Assembly (NCBI RefSeq): GCF_024832785.1
Contig: NZ_CP116615.1
Coordinates: 3,596,001 to 3,660,000, forward strand
DNA: 64,000 nucleotides
Direction of reading: 5' to 3'
Origin: Fontisphaera persica
GTDB lineage: Bacteria > Verrucomicrobiota > Verrucomicrobiia > Limisphaerales > Fontisphaeraceae
In this document: positions 8,507 through 17,325 of the stretch, piece after piece
Layout of the letters: each line of letters opens with the position of its first letter
Numbering within the stretch: position 1 is the first letter of the stretch
Position numbers and translations under genes: made by a program
The notes under the pieces: generated by a model
Databases searched by the model: none
What the model saw: only the letters and a program-made list of their open reading frames with translations
Told to the model about the DNA's origin: nothing

Positions 8507-11389
8507 TTACGGCCGCACAGCCGGCACGCCCGACGGCGCAGGAGTGGCCGGCGTGACCGGCACAATCGGCTTCTGCGGCGGGATGTTATTGGCCGCAAAC
8601 GGCATTTCCTCGTCGGAGTGCAGCCGGTTGCCCGCCGGGTCAATCAGGGTGGGCGTCACAAAGATGGCCAGATTCTTCTTGGTGGTCTTCGAGGACTCGT
8701 TGCGGAAGAACCGGCCAAAGAGCGGCAAATCGCCCAGCACCGGCACCTTGTCCTTGATTTTCTGGACGTCCTCGGAAATCAGGCCGCCCAGCACCACCGT
8801 CTGGCCGTCCCATACCACGCAGGAGGTCACCACCTGCCGCAGGCGGAACTTGGGCAGCGGCGTCGGGGTGATGATTGGCGCCGCCGCGCCCGCGCCGCCC
8901 ACCGATTGGATGGTCGCCACAAACGCGCCGGGGTCATCGTAGCCCAAAAACTCCTTCAGGGTGGGAATCAGGGTGAGCTGGATGGTGTAACCATCCGCGG
9001 AAACCGAAGGCACCACGTCCAGCGTGGGACCCACTTCCATGGGCTCGGTGATGGGCTGCACAATGGAGCCAATGCCGCCCCCCGTGCCCACGCCACCCAC
9101 GCCACCCACGCCGCCGTAGTAACCGCCGCCGCTGGTTTGGTCCAAGCCCAGGTCGGTCACCACATATTTGATGTCCACCGCCTTGATTTGCGCCTGGCGG
9201 CCGCTCAGGGTGGTAATCTTCGGGCAGGCCAGCAAATCCACGCCGCTGCGATTCTCAATCGCCCGCAAAACCACGCGGAATTGCGGGTCGGTCAAGATGC
9301 CAGTAAAGGTCGCCAGCGGCAGACCCACCGGCGTCAGGCCGTGCGTCAACTTGTTATCCGTGGCCGCAGGCGGTTGCGCCCCCGGCCCGGTGAGCGTCGT
9401 GCCCGCCGGTCCCGGCCCGGGGAACACGCCATTGCCGCCCGGCAAACCCGGCACCGGTTGTCCCGGCGTCGGCCCCAGGGAGGGCATGGTGCCCGTGGTG
9501 GCGTCAATCTTGCCGCCGTTCATGCGCACGTTGCCCAGCCACCAGTCGAAGCCCAGCGCCCGGCTGTCATCCTGGGTGAACTCGGCAATGCGGGCTTCAA
9601 TGGTCAACTGCTGCGGGGCCATGTTGAGCACTTCAATGGCCTGCTCCACAATGTCCAAATCCTGCAGGCTGGCCCGCACCATCAACAAACCTGTGCGGTC
9701 GTTGAAGAAAAACGCCTTCGGCGGGTCCATCGTCAACCCATGTGCTTCAAAAAAGGCGCGCACCGTGCCGCCCAGCGCCGTGGAATTGGTGGCGGTCAAC
9801 CAGGGAATGCCGCCGCCGGCGCCGCCGCCGGCCTGGCCCGGACCACCACCGCCCCGGCCGCCGCCGCCGGCAACGTCCACTGCGGCGTAGGTGGATTCAC
9901 CACCGCCGCCATAACCGCCGCCATAGCCACCGTAGCCGCCACCGTAACCGCCATAGCCACCCCGGCCGCCGCCATAGCCGCCATAGCCGCCCCGGCCGCC
10001 ACCATAACCCCCGTAGCCGCCCCGGCCGCCGCCATAGCCGCCATAGCCACCATAGCCGCCGCCACCGCCACCCACGCCAAAGCTCATGCTCATGACCCCC
10101 TGCAAGCCCTGGTAGAAGGTATTGGCGTCCACCTTGAACACGCGGGTGTAGAGGGTCTCCGGCTCGTTCACCCGCAGCGAAATCACCACCGCATAGTCTT
10201 CAATGCTGTACTTGATTTTGGGCATGGCCGCCTTTTGCAGCACCTCCAGCACATCAATCAGCTTCATGTCCGTCAGCGCCGGATTGATGCGAATCTGAAT
10301 GTCGCGAATGTTCACCGGCTCCTGCGGCTCCACCGGCACCGCCACCGGCTGGCCCGTCGCCGGGTCAATCGCCGCCGGCGCCGCGCTGGGCGGGGGAGGC
10401 GGGTCCACATTCTCGCTCAAGAAGAAATTGACGCCCTTCTTGTCCGGATCGCGTTTTTTGGCCTCGTCCGACAAATTTTTCACCACATCCTCCAGGCGCA
10501 ACCCGTCATAAAAGACTTCCTCCAGTTTGATCTTTTCGAGTTTCTCCTTGATCATCTGGCGCCCCTTGGAAGTGTGCACCCGGGTATCCCGGGCATAAGG
10601 ATTGGGCACCGGCAGGGTGTTCACCCGCGCCATGGGGCTGATCCACTTGTTCTCCACCTCCACAAAATTATTGGCGCTGTCATATTCGCGCACGCGGGAG
10701 GCCCGGGCAAACTTGGCCTCGGCCACTAGCCGCAGATAATGGAAGGCCGCCTTGTTTTCGGGGTCCAGCCGGGCGGCTTCGCGCAGCCGGGCCTCGGCCT
10801 CATCCAGCCGGCCCACTTCGTAAAGCAGCTTGCCGTCCTGCACCATGATGTCCACCTGCTCGCGCAGTTTCTCGATTTCCGGCAGCACCTTTTCCGTGAT
10901 TTCCTTGCTGGGAGAGGTGCGGCGGTTTTCGTTCAGCAGGCGCTGATTTTCCTCCATGAGTTTGGGCAGCCGGGCATCGCGCGGCGCCACCGCAAAGGCG
11001 CGGCTGAGCTGCGCCTCGGCATCCCCGTAACGGCCCCACTTTTGCGCTTCCTTGGCCAGCTCGATGCGGCAGGTCACCAGCCCCGACACCACCTGCTGAT
11101 TCTCCGCCTCCACCGTCGGCCCGATGCGTTTGCCCAACTCCAAGGCGTCCTCGTAGAGCTTGACGGCGGTGTTCCAGTCCTTGCGCTGCTGGGCCGCCTG
11201 AGCATCGGCCAGCTTCTTGCGCATGAGGATGGCCTGTTCCTGCCGGCGCACCGCCTCTTCCACCACCGTCTGGTCCACGGCGGTCTGGGCGCAGAGCGTC
11301 ACCGCATCGGCAGCCAGCCACACCACTCCCATCACCGACGCGGCCAGCGCCGTCCTCATGAATCCGTGTCTCAAGGCAGCCACAACCAT
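8507..11389 (-). CDS. Outer-membrane secretin (PilQ / Amuc_1098-like) with Gly-Tyr-rich insert
   Basis: 960 residues. An N-terminal hydrophobic export segment is followed by a helical TPR-like region (about 45-260: DWNTAVKLYEDALELGKRI, DEAEARLREAARLDPENKAA). N-domain folds span about 280-420, a Gly/Tyr low-complexity insert about 435-530, another N-domain about 540-600, and the secretin barrel about 600-910. The barrel has the family signature VPVLGDLPLFGRFF and the strand KKNLAIFVTPTLIDP. Secretins form the gated outer-membrane ring of type IV pili and type II secretion. It is the last gene of the operon starting at 15322 (13 bp after the upstream stop). No clear Shine-Dalgarno; an alternative start is the ATG at 11359. 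PilQ role inferred from gene order. Confidence 0.92.
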   Translation of the reverse strand: MVVAALRHGFMRTALAASVMGVVWLAADAVTLCAQTAVDQTVVEEAVRRQEQAILMRKKLADAQAAQQRKDWNTAVKLYEDALELGKRIGPTVEAENQQVVSGLVTCRIELAKEAQKWGRYGDAEAQLSRAFAVAPRDARLPKLMEENQRLLNENRRTSPSKEITEKVLPEIEKLREQVDIMVQDGKLLYEVGRLDEAEARLREAARLDPENKAAFHYLRLVAEAKFARASRVREYDSANNFVEVENKWISPMARVNTLPVPNPYARDTRVHTSKGRQMIKEKLEKIKLEEVFYDGLRLEDVVKNLSDEAKKRDPDKKGVNFFLSENVDPPPPPSAAPAAIDPATGQPVAVPVEPQEPVNIRDIQIRINPALTDMKLIDVLEVLQKAAMPKIKYSIEDYAVVISLRVNEPETLYTRVFKVDANTFYQGLQGVMSMSFGVGGGGGGYGGYGGYGGGRGGYGGYGGGRGGYGGYGGGRGGYGGYGGGYGGYGGGYGGGGESTYAAVDVAGGGGRGGGGPGQAGGGAGGGIPWLTATNSTALGGTVRAFFEAHGLTMDPPKAFFFNDRTGLLMVRASLQDLDIVEQAIEVLNMAPQQLTIEARIAEFTQDDSRALGFDWWLGNVRMNGGKIDATTGTMPSLGPTPGQPVPGLPGGNGVFPGPGPAGTTLTGPGAQPPAATDNKLTHGLTPVGLPLATFTGILTDPQFRVVLRAIENRSGVDLLACPKITTLSGRQAQIKAVDIKYVVTDLGLDQTSGGGYYGGVGGVGGVGTGGGIGSIVQPITEPMEVGPTLDVVPSVSADGYTIQLTLIPTLKEFLGYDDPGAFVATIQSVGGAGAAAPIITPTPLPKFRLRQVVTSCVVWDGQTVVLGGLISEDVQKIKDKVPVLGDLPLFGRFFRNESSKTTKKNLAIFVTPTLIDPAGNRLHSDEEMPFAANNIPPQKPIVPVTPATPAPSGVPAVRP
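9899..10076 (-). repeat. 30-nt in-frame tandem repeats encoding GGYGGYGGGR
   Basis: Inside the secretin gene a 30-nt unit encoding GGYGGYGGGR is repeated three times exactly at the protein level, then degenerates to GGYGGGY variants. Codons are mainly alternating GGC and TAT/TAC. Such arrays expand and contract by slippage, so copy number may vary among strains. Confidence 0.85.
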
Positions 11390-11402
11390 AAATCTATGAC
11401 GT

Positions 11403-12197
11403 TTAATTCGCTTTCCCGTATTTCAGAATCGTTCGTTTGGTGGACGATTTGGCGGACAGTATCACCGCGTCCGCCTTGATTTCAACAGAATAATCCTCCC
11501 CGCCAAAAGAAACTGTGTCCCCGTCCCGCAGTTTGTTGAAGGTCAACCCCTCGACGTCATATTTCAAATCCGCCGTGTAGGCGTCGTTGCGCATGAACGG
11601 CCGGTCCTTGGCAATCGTGATGGTCTCCCGGGTTTCCGACAGCCGCTCCGTCAGCTCCAGCACCAGCGCCTGCGGATTGTCCGGCGGCCCCTTGACCTCT
11701 TTCAGCGTGAAAAAGTCGGTCTTGGGCGAGTTGGTGGAAATGTAGCGTTTGACCATCTTGCGCTCGGCCGGAATCAAGGACGCCTCGCGCACCACGCCCA
11801 CGTGGTAGGAGGTCCCGGAAATGCCCTCCAGGCTGATGATGGTCCGCAGCGGCGTGATGCTCGCCACCACCGCCGCCCCCGGCCCCACTTCCGTGCCGGT
11901 CACCACTTTGATGCGCGTGCCATCCGGACGCTCCTGCCACAACACCGGGTTCAACACATTATGCGACCCGCTCAAAGTCAATTTGGTGGGCTGTTTGGCC
12001 CGGGCCAGCGCCGCGTCGTAGGCCGCCAGGTTCAACGGGGTGTAAGGCCGTTTCTTGGCCTGGATGCCCGCCCGCTTGTCTTCCAGAAATTTGCGCTCCC
12101 CTTCAATGCGGAACAGCATGTAAGCCACCACGGCCGCCAACCCCACCAGCACGGCGCTGAAGATGATTTTTTCGTAATGTTTCTTGAGGAATTCCAT
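11403..12197 (-). CDS. Bitopic inner-membrane protein, PilP/Amuc_1099-like position
   Basis: 264 residues: a short cytoplasmic start (MEFLKKHYEK), one membrane helix at about 11-30 (IIFSAVLVGLAAVVAYMLF), then a basic linker and a β-rich periplasmic domain to the end (KLRDGDTVSFGGEDYSVEIK). It sits between the PilO-like gene (9 bp gap) and the secretin gene (13 bp gap), the place of pilP in pilMNOPQ operons and of Amuc_1099 in Akkermansia. PilP is usually a lipoprotein linking the inner-membrane complex to the secretin; here an uncleaved membrane anchor replaces the lipobox. The role is inferred from position and topology, not from strong sequence motifs. Confidence 0.72.
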   Translation of the reverse strand: MEFLKKHYEKIIFSAVLVGLAAVVAYMLFRIEGERKFLEDKRAGIQAKKRPYTPLNLAAYDAALARAKQPTKLTLSGSHNVLNPVLWQERPDGTRIKVVTGTEVGPGAAVVASITPLRTIISLEGISGTSYHVGVVREASLIPAERKMVKRYISTNSPKTDFFTLKEVKGPPDNPQALVLELTERLSETRETITIAKDRPFMRNDAYTADLKYDVEGLTFNKLRDGDTVSFGGEDYSVEIKADAVILSAKSSTKRTILKYGKAN

Positions 12198-12206
12198 GCG
12201 TCAGCC

Positions 12207-13418
12207 TCAGTTGCGCGGCGCCGGCGCGCCATACAGGACTATGGATTCGATGTACAAGGTCACCCGGAAGGGTTTCTCATTCAAAATCGTGACCAGTCCC
12301 GGCCGGTTGGTCCGTGCACCGCCGGCCGCCGTCATCCCCGGAAAAGCCCCCGGAAAACCGGCGGCCGCCAGCAGCCTGGGCGGCTGGCTTAAAGGCAATA
12401 AATCCTGCGCGCCCCCCGGCTCAATGGCGCCCCGGCCGCCGCGGCCACCACCGCCGCGGCCACCGCCCCCGCGACCTCCGCCGTCTGGCGGCATCAGGCC
12501 CCCCGGCGGCCGCCCGCCGCCGCCCGGCTGGTAACCCGGCGGCACGTTGCCCCCCCCGCCCCCGCCTCCCGGCAGGGGGCGCGGCGGCAAAAAGGTGCGC
12601 GGTGGGCGAATTCCCGGCGGCGGGAATCCCGGCGGCGGCGGACTGCCCGGTGGCGGCATCAGCGTAGGATCAAACACGCCCGGCGCATCCAAGGGCACCG
12701 CCTCCACTTCCATGGCCTTGACCAGAAAACCATGCGGCGAATTCGCAAAGCCCTCCATCACCGCCGCCAGCTCCCCGCTGAAACAACGGAACGTCAAACG
12801 ATACGGATAAATGGTGCCCAGCCGGTTGGTGCGAATCATCTCGTCGGTCAATTCCGCCGTCGGAATCGCCGGGTTGTCATCGTCCACCCCCGCCCGGGCG
12901 CGGGCCACGCTTTCCAGGCGGTTAATCTTGGCGTCAAAGAGGATTTCGCAGAACTTTTGAATCTCGGCCATTTGATGCGACATCGTGCGCATCCCCCCCA
13001 GCGAGAAATTCAACTGGTTGGCCTGTCCCTGGAAGCCATAGTAAAATTGGGGCGGCAGCAGCACGCCGGCCTTTTTGGCGCTGGCATTCAACTGGGCCAC
13101 CATGTTGTCCAGCGCCGTTTTGAACTGCTGCGGAGTGTTGTACAACGTGGCCTTCACCGGCGTGAACAGCGGCCGCCCGTCCGCCATGAATTTCCGCAGC
13201 CGGTTGACATCGCCGCGCATGGCATTGAGGTTTTCCTGACTGGGGAAGGGGTTCATCTCATAGTACCCCTTGAGGGTGTGCCATTGCTGTTCCAGTTCGT
13301 CGGTGGCCAATTTGTCCTGGCCCAGTTTGCCAATCAAATTCACCACCGCCAGAATGATCAGCACCCCGGCCACCGCCGCGCCGATGACAAAAAACAGATT
13401 GCGTTTGACCCACGACAT
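12207..13418 (-). CDS. PilO-like / Amuc_1100-like inner-membrane pilus protein with Pro-Gly-rich linker
   Basis: 403 residues. A membrane helix lies at about 8-28 (FFVIGAAVAGVLIILAVVNL) followed by a helical stretch (TDELEQQWHTLKGYYEMNP) and an α/β periplasmic domain. From about 250 to 340 the chain is almost entirely Pro and Gly (PPPPGFPPPG, GGGRGGGGRGG). A final β segment ends IVLYGAPAPRN. It starts 2 bp after the PilM-PilN gene stop. Topology and order match PilO, and the same locus position in Akkermansia holds Amuc_1100, the protein studied for host signalling. Homology to Amuc_1100 is inferred from synteny and layout and needs a profile search. Confidence 0.72.
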   Translation of the reverse strand: MSWVKRNLFFVIGAAVAGVLIILAVVNLIGKLGQDKLATDELEQQWHTLKGYYEMNPFPSQENLNAMRGDVNRLRKFMADGRPLFTPVKATLYNTPQQFKTALDNMVAQLNASAKKAGVLLPPQFYYGFQGQANQLNFSLGGMRTMSHQMAEIQKFCEILFDAKINRLESVARARAGVDDDNPAIPTAELTDEMIRTNRLGTIYPYRLTFRCFSGELAAVMEGFANSPHGFLVKAMEVEAVPLDAPGVFDPTLMPPPGSPPPPGFPPPGIRPPRTFLPPRPLPGGGGGGGNVPPGYQPGGGGRPPGGLMPPDGGGRGGGGRGGGGRGGRGAIEPGGAQDLLPLSQPPRLLAAAGFPGAFPGMTAAGGARTNRPGLVTILNEKPFRVTLYIESIVLYGAPAPRN

Positions 13419-13420
13419 AC

Positions 13421-15322
13421 TCAGAACGGAATCGGGCGTTTCAATTTGACCAGCAGCTCGGTCTGGAAGGTGTTGCTGGACACCGTGATGGTGCTCTTGA
13501 AGGCGGTCGCGTTGGTCGCGGCCGGGTTGGTGTCAAACCATTGGGGGTGATTTTGCAACTGCTTCAAAAATTCGTACGCCACCGTCGTGTTGCCCGCCGG
13601 GTCCACCGGCGTCATGTCCACCGCCCGGATTTTCAACGTCAAATGCGTGATGCTCACCTCCGCCGGCACGGCGTTGGACATGCTGGCCAGCACCGCCTCC
13701 TTGTTGAGCACCTCTCCGGTCACAGGGTCATGAATGGGCGCCACCGGCGTCTGCTGGCCGGCCACAATCGAATCCCATGAGCGCAACCCCCGCCGCCGCG
13801 GGCCCTGGACAGGCATCGCCAGCGTGGTCTGCTGTCCGGAAGAAGTGTCCCCCAGGGAAATGTCCTCAATCCAGATGCCCGTGTCCTGCTTGAGAAGCTG
13901 GCGCGTGGACGCCTCGGTGGCCACCAGACACTCCCGCAACACCCCCAGCAAATCCGCCCAATAGGTGCGCATCTCCAGCCAGCCTTTCAAAATGTCCGCA
14001 TCCTCCACCAGCTCGCGCAGCATCCGCTTTTCCTGCTCGATGTTGTTCTGCGCCGAGCTTAAGGGCTGAATGTCCACGGTGAGCTTGTCAATGGTGTCGC
14101 GCTTGACCTCCACAATCTTCTGCTGCAACACCCCCACCGCCAGAAACACCAGCGCCAGACTGAACAGCGCCGCCAGAATGAACGGTTTCTTGCGGTTGAA
14201 CTCCTCCATCGCCTGCGAGCTGCGCGGCATCAGGTTCATCTCCACCGGGCAATGGGCCAGATTCCGCAGCCCCAGTCCCACCTGCTCGCCCATGGTGTGC
14301 GCCACCTTCTGCAGCTCCTCCAGATTCACCCCCGGGTCTATCGCAATGTTGCGCAGCGGATTGAAATAATCCACCTGCCCCGGCTCCCGCAAATTCAGCT
14401 TTTCCGCGAAAAATTGCGCCACATACGGCATCACCGAGACCCCGCCCGAAAGCAACAACCGGTCCGGCGCCGAGCCGCCCTGGTTCTGCTTGTAGTAATT
14501 GATGGTCTGGTTCATCTGGATGTGCAGGCGCGTCATCACCTGCCGGGCAATCTTGCTGATCGCCGCCGCCTGCGGGTCATCCGGTTCTTCGTACGCGCCG
14601 CCCAGGCTCACAAAGCCCTTTTCAATCTTCAGGCGCTCGGCCTCCTCAAACCGCAGCCGGAATTCATTGGCGAATTCCTGCGTAATCATGTTGCCGCCAA
14701 TGTTGATGCTGCGCGCAAACACCTTGCCCTTCTCGAAAAACAACAGGTTGCTCGTGCGCGCCCCGATGTCCAGCAGCATGGTGCAGCCGGGCAAATCACT
14801 GTAATTGAAGCGGAAGGCGTTGATGAGCGCCGCCGGCGACACATCCACCACCTGCAGCCGCAGGCCGGCGCTTTCAATAATCCGGTGCAACCCCTCGGCA
14901 ATGTCCGTCTTCAGCGCCACCAGCAGCACCTCCAGCTCGCCCCCCGGCATGGTGCCCAGAATCTGGTAGTCCCACACCACCTCCTCCAGCGGAAACGGCA
15001 CGTTTTGCTGCGCCTCGTACTTGACTATCTGCTCCACCTTGGCCGCGTCCACCGGCGGCAGTTTCACAAAGCGGGAAAACACATGAAAACCCGGCGCGCA
15101 CAAATTGACGTGTTTGGCGCTGAACTTGCCGCTGCCCAGCATTTCCTGCAGCGCCGTCAGGGTGGCGGTTTCCCGGGTGGATTCCTGCGCCCCTTGCAGC
15201 CCCAGGTTGGTGGTCGCAAACTGGCGCAGGCGCAGGCCGCCCTGATCGTTCAAATCAAACTCAGCCAGTTTGAGTGTATTCGCCCCGCAATCCAGTGCGA
15301 GAAATGATTTTACTTTCAGCAT
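13421..15322 (-). CDS. pilM: PilM-PilN fusion: actin-like type IV pilus assembly ATPase with C-terminal membrane domain
   Basis: 633 residues. Residues 1-350 are PilM: phosphate-1 loop FLALDCGANTLKLAEF, a PilM-typical FVKLPPVDAAKVEQIVKYEA, phosphate-2 loop MLLDIGARTSNLLFF, and adenosine motif LLLSGGVSVMPYV. A single membrane helix follows at about 379-400 (ILAALFSLALVFLAVGVL), then a coiled-coil and a ferredoxin-like C-terminal part (YEFLKQLQNHPQWF), which is the layout of PilN. In most bacteria PilM and PilN are separate proteins that bind each other; here they appear fused. It is the first gene of the operon and matches Amuc_1101 by position. Confidence 0.85.
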   Translation of the reverse strand: MLKVKSFLALDCGANTLKLAEFDLNDQGGLRLRQFATTNLGLQGAQESTRETATLTALQEMLGSGKFSAKHVNLCAPGFHVFSRFVKLPPVDAAKVEQIVKYEAQQNVPFPLEEVVWDYQILGTMPGGELEVLLVALKTDIAEGLHRIIESAGLRLQVVDVSPAALINAFRFNYSDLPGCTMLLDIGARTSNLLFFEKGKVFARSINIGGNMITQEFANEFRLRFEEAERLKIEKGFVSLGGAYEEPDDPQAAAISKIARQVMTRLHIQMNQTINYYKQNQGGSAPDRLLLSGGVSVMPYVAQFFAEKLNLREPGQVDYFNPLRNIAIDPGVNLEELQKVAHTMGEQVGLGLRNLAHCPVEMNLMPRSSQAMEEFNRKKPFILAALFSLALVFLAVGVLQQKIVEVKRDTIDKLTVDIQPLSSAQNNIEQEKRMLRELVEDADILKGWLEMRTYWADLLGVLRECLVATEASTRQLLKQDTGIWIEDISLGDTSSGQQTTLAMPVQGPRRRGLRSWDSIVAGQQTPVAPIHDPVTGEVLNKEAVLASMSNAVPAEVSITHLTLKIRAVDMTPVDPAGNTTVAYEFLKQLQNHPQWFDTNPAATNATAFKSTITVSSNTFQTELLVKLKRPIPF

Positions 15323-15385
15323 GCCATCACGCCGCCCGGAGTTCGCCGGGCCGCCGCCTGCCCGTCCCCCACGGCCAAGGCTCGC

Positions 15386-15414
15386 AGTCGTTAATCCAAA
15401 TTTCCCACATGGTC
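15386..15414 (-). promoter_or_regulatory. Possible promoter upstream of the pilus operon
   Basis: On the minus strand TTGACC (15414-15409) and TAACGA (15391-15386) are separated by 17 bp, 64 bp upstream of the PilM-PilN start. The -10 match is poor, so this is tentative. Confidence 0.25.
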
Positions 15415-15493
15415 AATGCCAAACAGCCGGCTCGGTGCCATGTCGCCACAGCACCGCCGCACCTCGGTGTCTCATTGCCATGCGCCATTCGTT

Positions 15494-16477
15494 TTACACT
15501 TTTCCCCGAAAATAAGAAATAGTTTTTTCCAAGCCCTCGCTCAAACTCACCCGCGGCTCCCACCCCAGCCACCGCCGCGCCCGCGTGATGTCCGGCTGCC
15601 GCTGCCGCGGGTCATCCGCCGGCAACGGTTTGTACACAATCCGGCTGCGCGAGCCGGTCAACCGCAATATCTCCCGCGCAAACTCCAGCACCGTGATTTC
15701 ATGGGGGTTGCCGATGTTCACCGGCTCCGCATGCTCGCTCATCATCAACCGGTAAATCCCTTCAATCAAATCACTGCAATAACAAAAGCTCCGCGTCTGC
15801 GTCCCCCGCCCAAACACCGTCAGGGGCCGCCCCTGCAACGCCTGGCTGATGAACGCCGGCACCACCCGCCCGTCATTCATCCGCATCCGCGGGCCGTACG
15901 TGTTGAAAATCCGCACAATCCGCGTCTCCACCCCATGTTCCCGGTGATACGCCATCGTCATGGCCTCGGCAAAACGCTTGCTCTCATCGTAACACCCCCG
16001 CAACCCCACCGGGTTCACGTTGCCCCAGTACTCTTCAGTCTGCGGATGCACCAGGGGGTCACCGTAGATTTCCGAGGTGCTGGCAAGCAGGAAACGTGCC
16101 CCCTTGGCCTTGGCCAGCCCCAGCGCCTTGTGCGTCCCCAGCGAGCCAACCTTCAAGGTCTGAATCGGCAGCTCCAGATAATCCACCGGACTGGCCGGCG
16201 ACGCAAAATGCCATACGTAATCCACCGGCTCATGCAGATACAGATACTCCGTGACGTCCTGCTTGATGAAACGAAACCGCTCGTGCCCCGCCAGGTGGGC
16301 AATATTTTCCACCGTCCCGGTTACCAGATTATCTATGGCGATTACTTTATGACCTTTTGAAAGTAGATAATCCACCAAATGCGACCCCAAAAAACCGGCC
16401 CCACCCGTCACCACAGAAATCGGTGGCTCAGCCCGGCGCGTGGATTGGCCCGCACGCTTTTTTGCTGTTTTTCCCAT
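15494..16477 (-). CDS. NAD-dependent epimerase/dehydratase, UDP-glucuronate decarboxylase-like
   Basis: 327 residues. An extended short-chain dehydrogenase with the Rossmann motif [14 protein letters not shown] near residue 22, the acidic residue binding NAD ribose in [10 protein letters not shown], the catalytic Ser/Thr in LASTSEIYG, and Tyr/Lys in [11 protein letters not shown]. The GCYDESKR context and the substrate-side segment [12 protein letters not shown] are typical of UDP-xylose synthases, which convert UDP-glucuronate to UDP-xylose. The product feeds polysaccharide or lipopolysaccharide synthesis. It appears monocistronic. UDP-glucuronate decarboxylase is the best call; a related UDP-sugar epimerase cannot be excluded. 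Confidence 0.85.
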   Translation of the reverse strand: MGKTAKKRAGQSTRRAEPPISVVTGGAGFLGSHLVDYLLSKGHKVIAIDNLVTGTVENIAHLAGHERFRFIKQDVTEYLYLHEPVDYVWHFASPASPVDYLELPIQTLKVGSLGTHKALGLAKAKGARFLLASTSEIYGDPLVHPQTEEYWGNVNPVGLRGCYDESKRFAEAMTMAYHREHGVETRIVRIFNTYGPRMRMNDGRVVPAFISQALQGRPLTVFGRGTQTRSFCYCSDLIEGIYRLMMSEHAEPVNIGNPHEITVLEFAREILRLTGSRSRIVYKPLPADDPRQRQPDITRARRWLGWEPRVSLSEGLEKTISYFRGKV

Positions 16478-16491
16478 AGTTAGGGACGCAA

Positions 16492-16520
16492 AAAATCCCG
16501 CAGCCCGTCCCGCCTGTCAA
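16492..16520 (-). promoter_or_regulatory. Possible promoter of the epimerase gene
   Basis: On the minus strand a perfect TTGACA (16520-16515) is followed after 17 bp by GATTTT (16497-16492), 15 bp before the start codon. The -35 box is strong and the -10 box weak. Confidence 0.35.
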
Positions 16521-16621
16521 TGTTAATTCCCCCGCCCCCCCAGCCCCCCCGGACGGGACACCCTCCACCGGCGCCCTCCGCCCTTCCTGCCCGTGGGCGG
16601 GAAACACCAGCGCGCCGCCGC

Positions 16622-17209
16622 TTAAATCTTGAAATAATCCGGCTCGTTGCCCGGCTTCCACTTGATGTTGCAACCCAGGCTGGGCTTCTGCACGGCAGGG
16701 GGCGGATGTCCGGCCAGCGCGGCCTCCAGAGCCGCCCGCAAATCCTGCCCCGTCACCGGCAGCGGATGCTCCACCCGCGGGCGGCTGTCATCAAACTGCC
16801 CCCGGTAAAACAACCGCCGCTGCCGGTCATAAACAAAGAAATCCGGCGTGCACGCCGCCCGATAAGCCTTGGCCACCGCCTGCGACTCATCGAAGAGATA
16901 GGGAAAAGTGTAACCCGCCGCCGCCATCTCTTCAGCCATCCGCGCCGGGCTGTCTTCGGGATAGGCCGTGACATCGTTGGCGTTAATCCCGACCGCCGCC
17001 ACGCCCCGGGATTGAAACTCCCGCACCAGCCCGGCCAGCGCATGGCGGATGTGTTTGACATAGGGGCAGTGATTGCACAGAAACATGACCAGCAGCACCG
17101 GCGCCGCCTGAAAATCGCTCAGCGCATAATACCGGCCGGCCGGGTCCGGCAACCGGAAATCCGGCGCTGGCGTGCCCAACTCCACCATGGTCGAAAGTGT
17201 CTTTGCCAT
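16622..17209 (-). CDS. Thioredoxin-fold (AhpC/TSA-like) protein with CNHC motif
   Basis: 195 residues. The fold begins GTPAPDFRLPDPAGRYYALS, typical of peroxiredoxin/TlpA-like proteins. The redox pair is C-N-H-C in LVMFLCNHCPYVKHI, and the cis-proline loop is CTPDFFVYD, which adds a further cysteine. The protein ends GCNIKWKPGNEPDYF, a tail found in a widespread family of 'thioredoxin family proteins' of uncertain substrate. No signal peptide, so cytoplasmic. It is a single gene divergent from the gene at 17326. A thiol-disulfide reductase or peroxidase activity is inferred from the fold. Confidence 0.85.
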   Translation of the reverse strand: MAKTLSTMVELGTPAPDFRLPDPAGRYYALSDFQAAPVLLVMFLCNHCPYVKHIRHALAGLVREFQSRGVAAVGINANDVTAYPEDSPARMAEEMAAAGYTFPYLFDESQAVAKAYRAACTPDFFVYDRQRRLFYRGQFDDSRPRVEHPLPVTGQDLRAALEAALAGHPPPAVQKPSLGCNIKWKPGNEPDYFKI

Positions 17210-17325
17210 GCGCTTAACATGCCGTGCCTTGCCGCCAATGCAACCCCAGCCCGCTCAGCCCCCTTGTCCCTTCCCTGCTTCAGGAAGGTTGGCGGGCCGG
17301 GGGATTCTCAGGTAATGTTTCCCCA

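Noticed and set aside
9899-10076. Intergenic satellite or CRISPR
   Set aside because: The repeats are in frame inside the secretin gene and encode a Gly-Tyr segment.
8417-10729. 770-codon open frame on the plus strand opposite the secretin gene
   Set aside because: It is an antisense shadow of a GC-rich gene. The product is His/Arg/Gly-rich with no domain, while the minus strand encodes clear secretin motifs.
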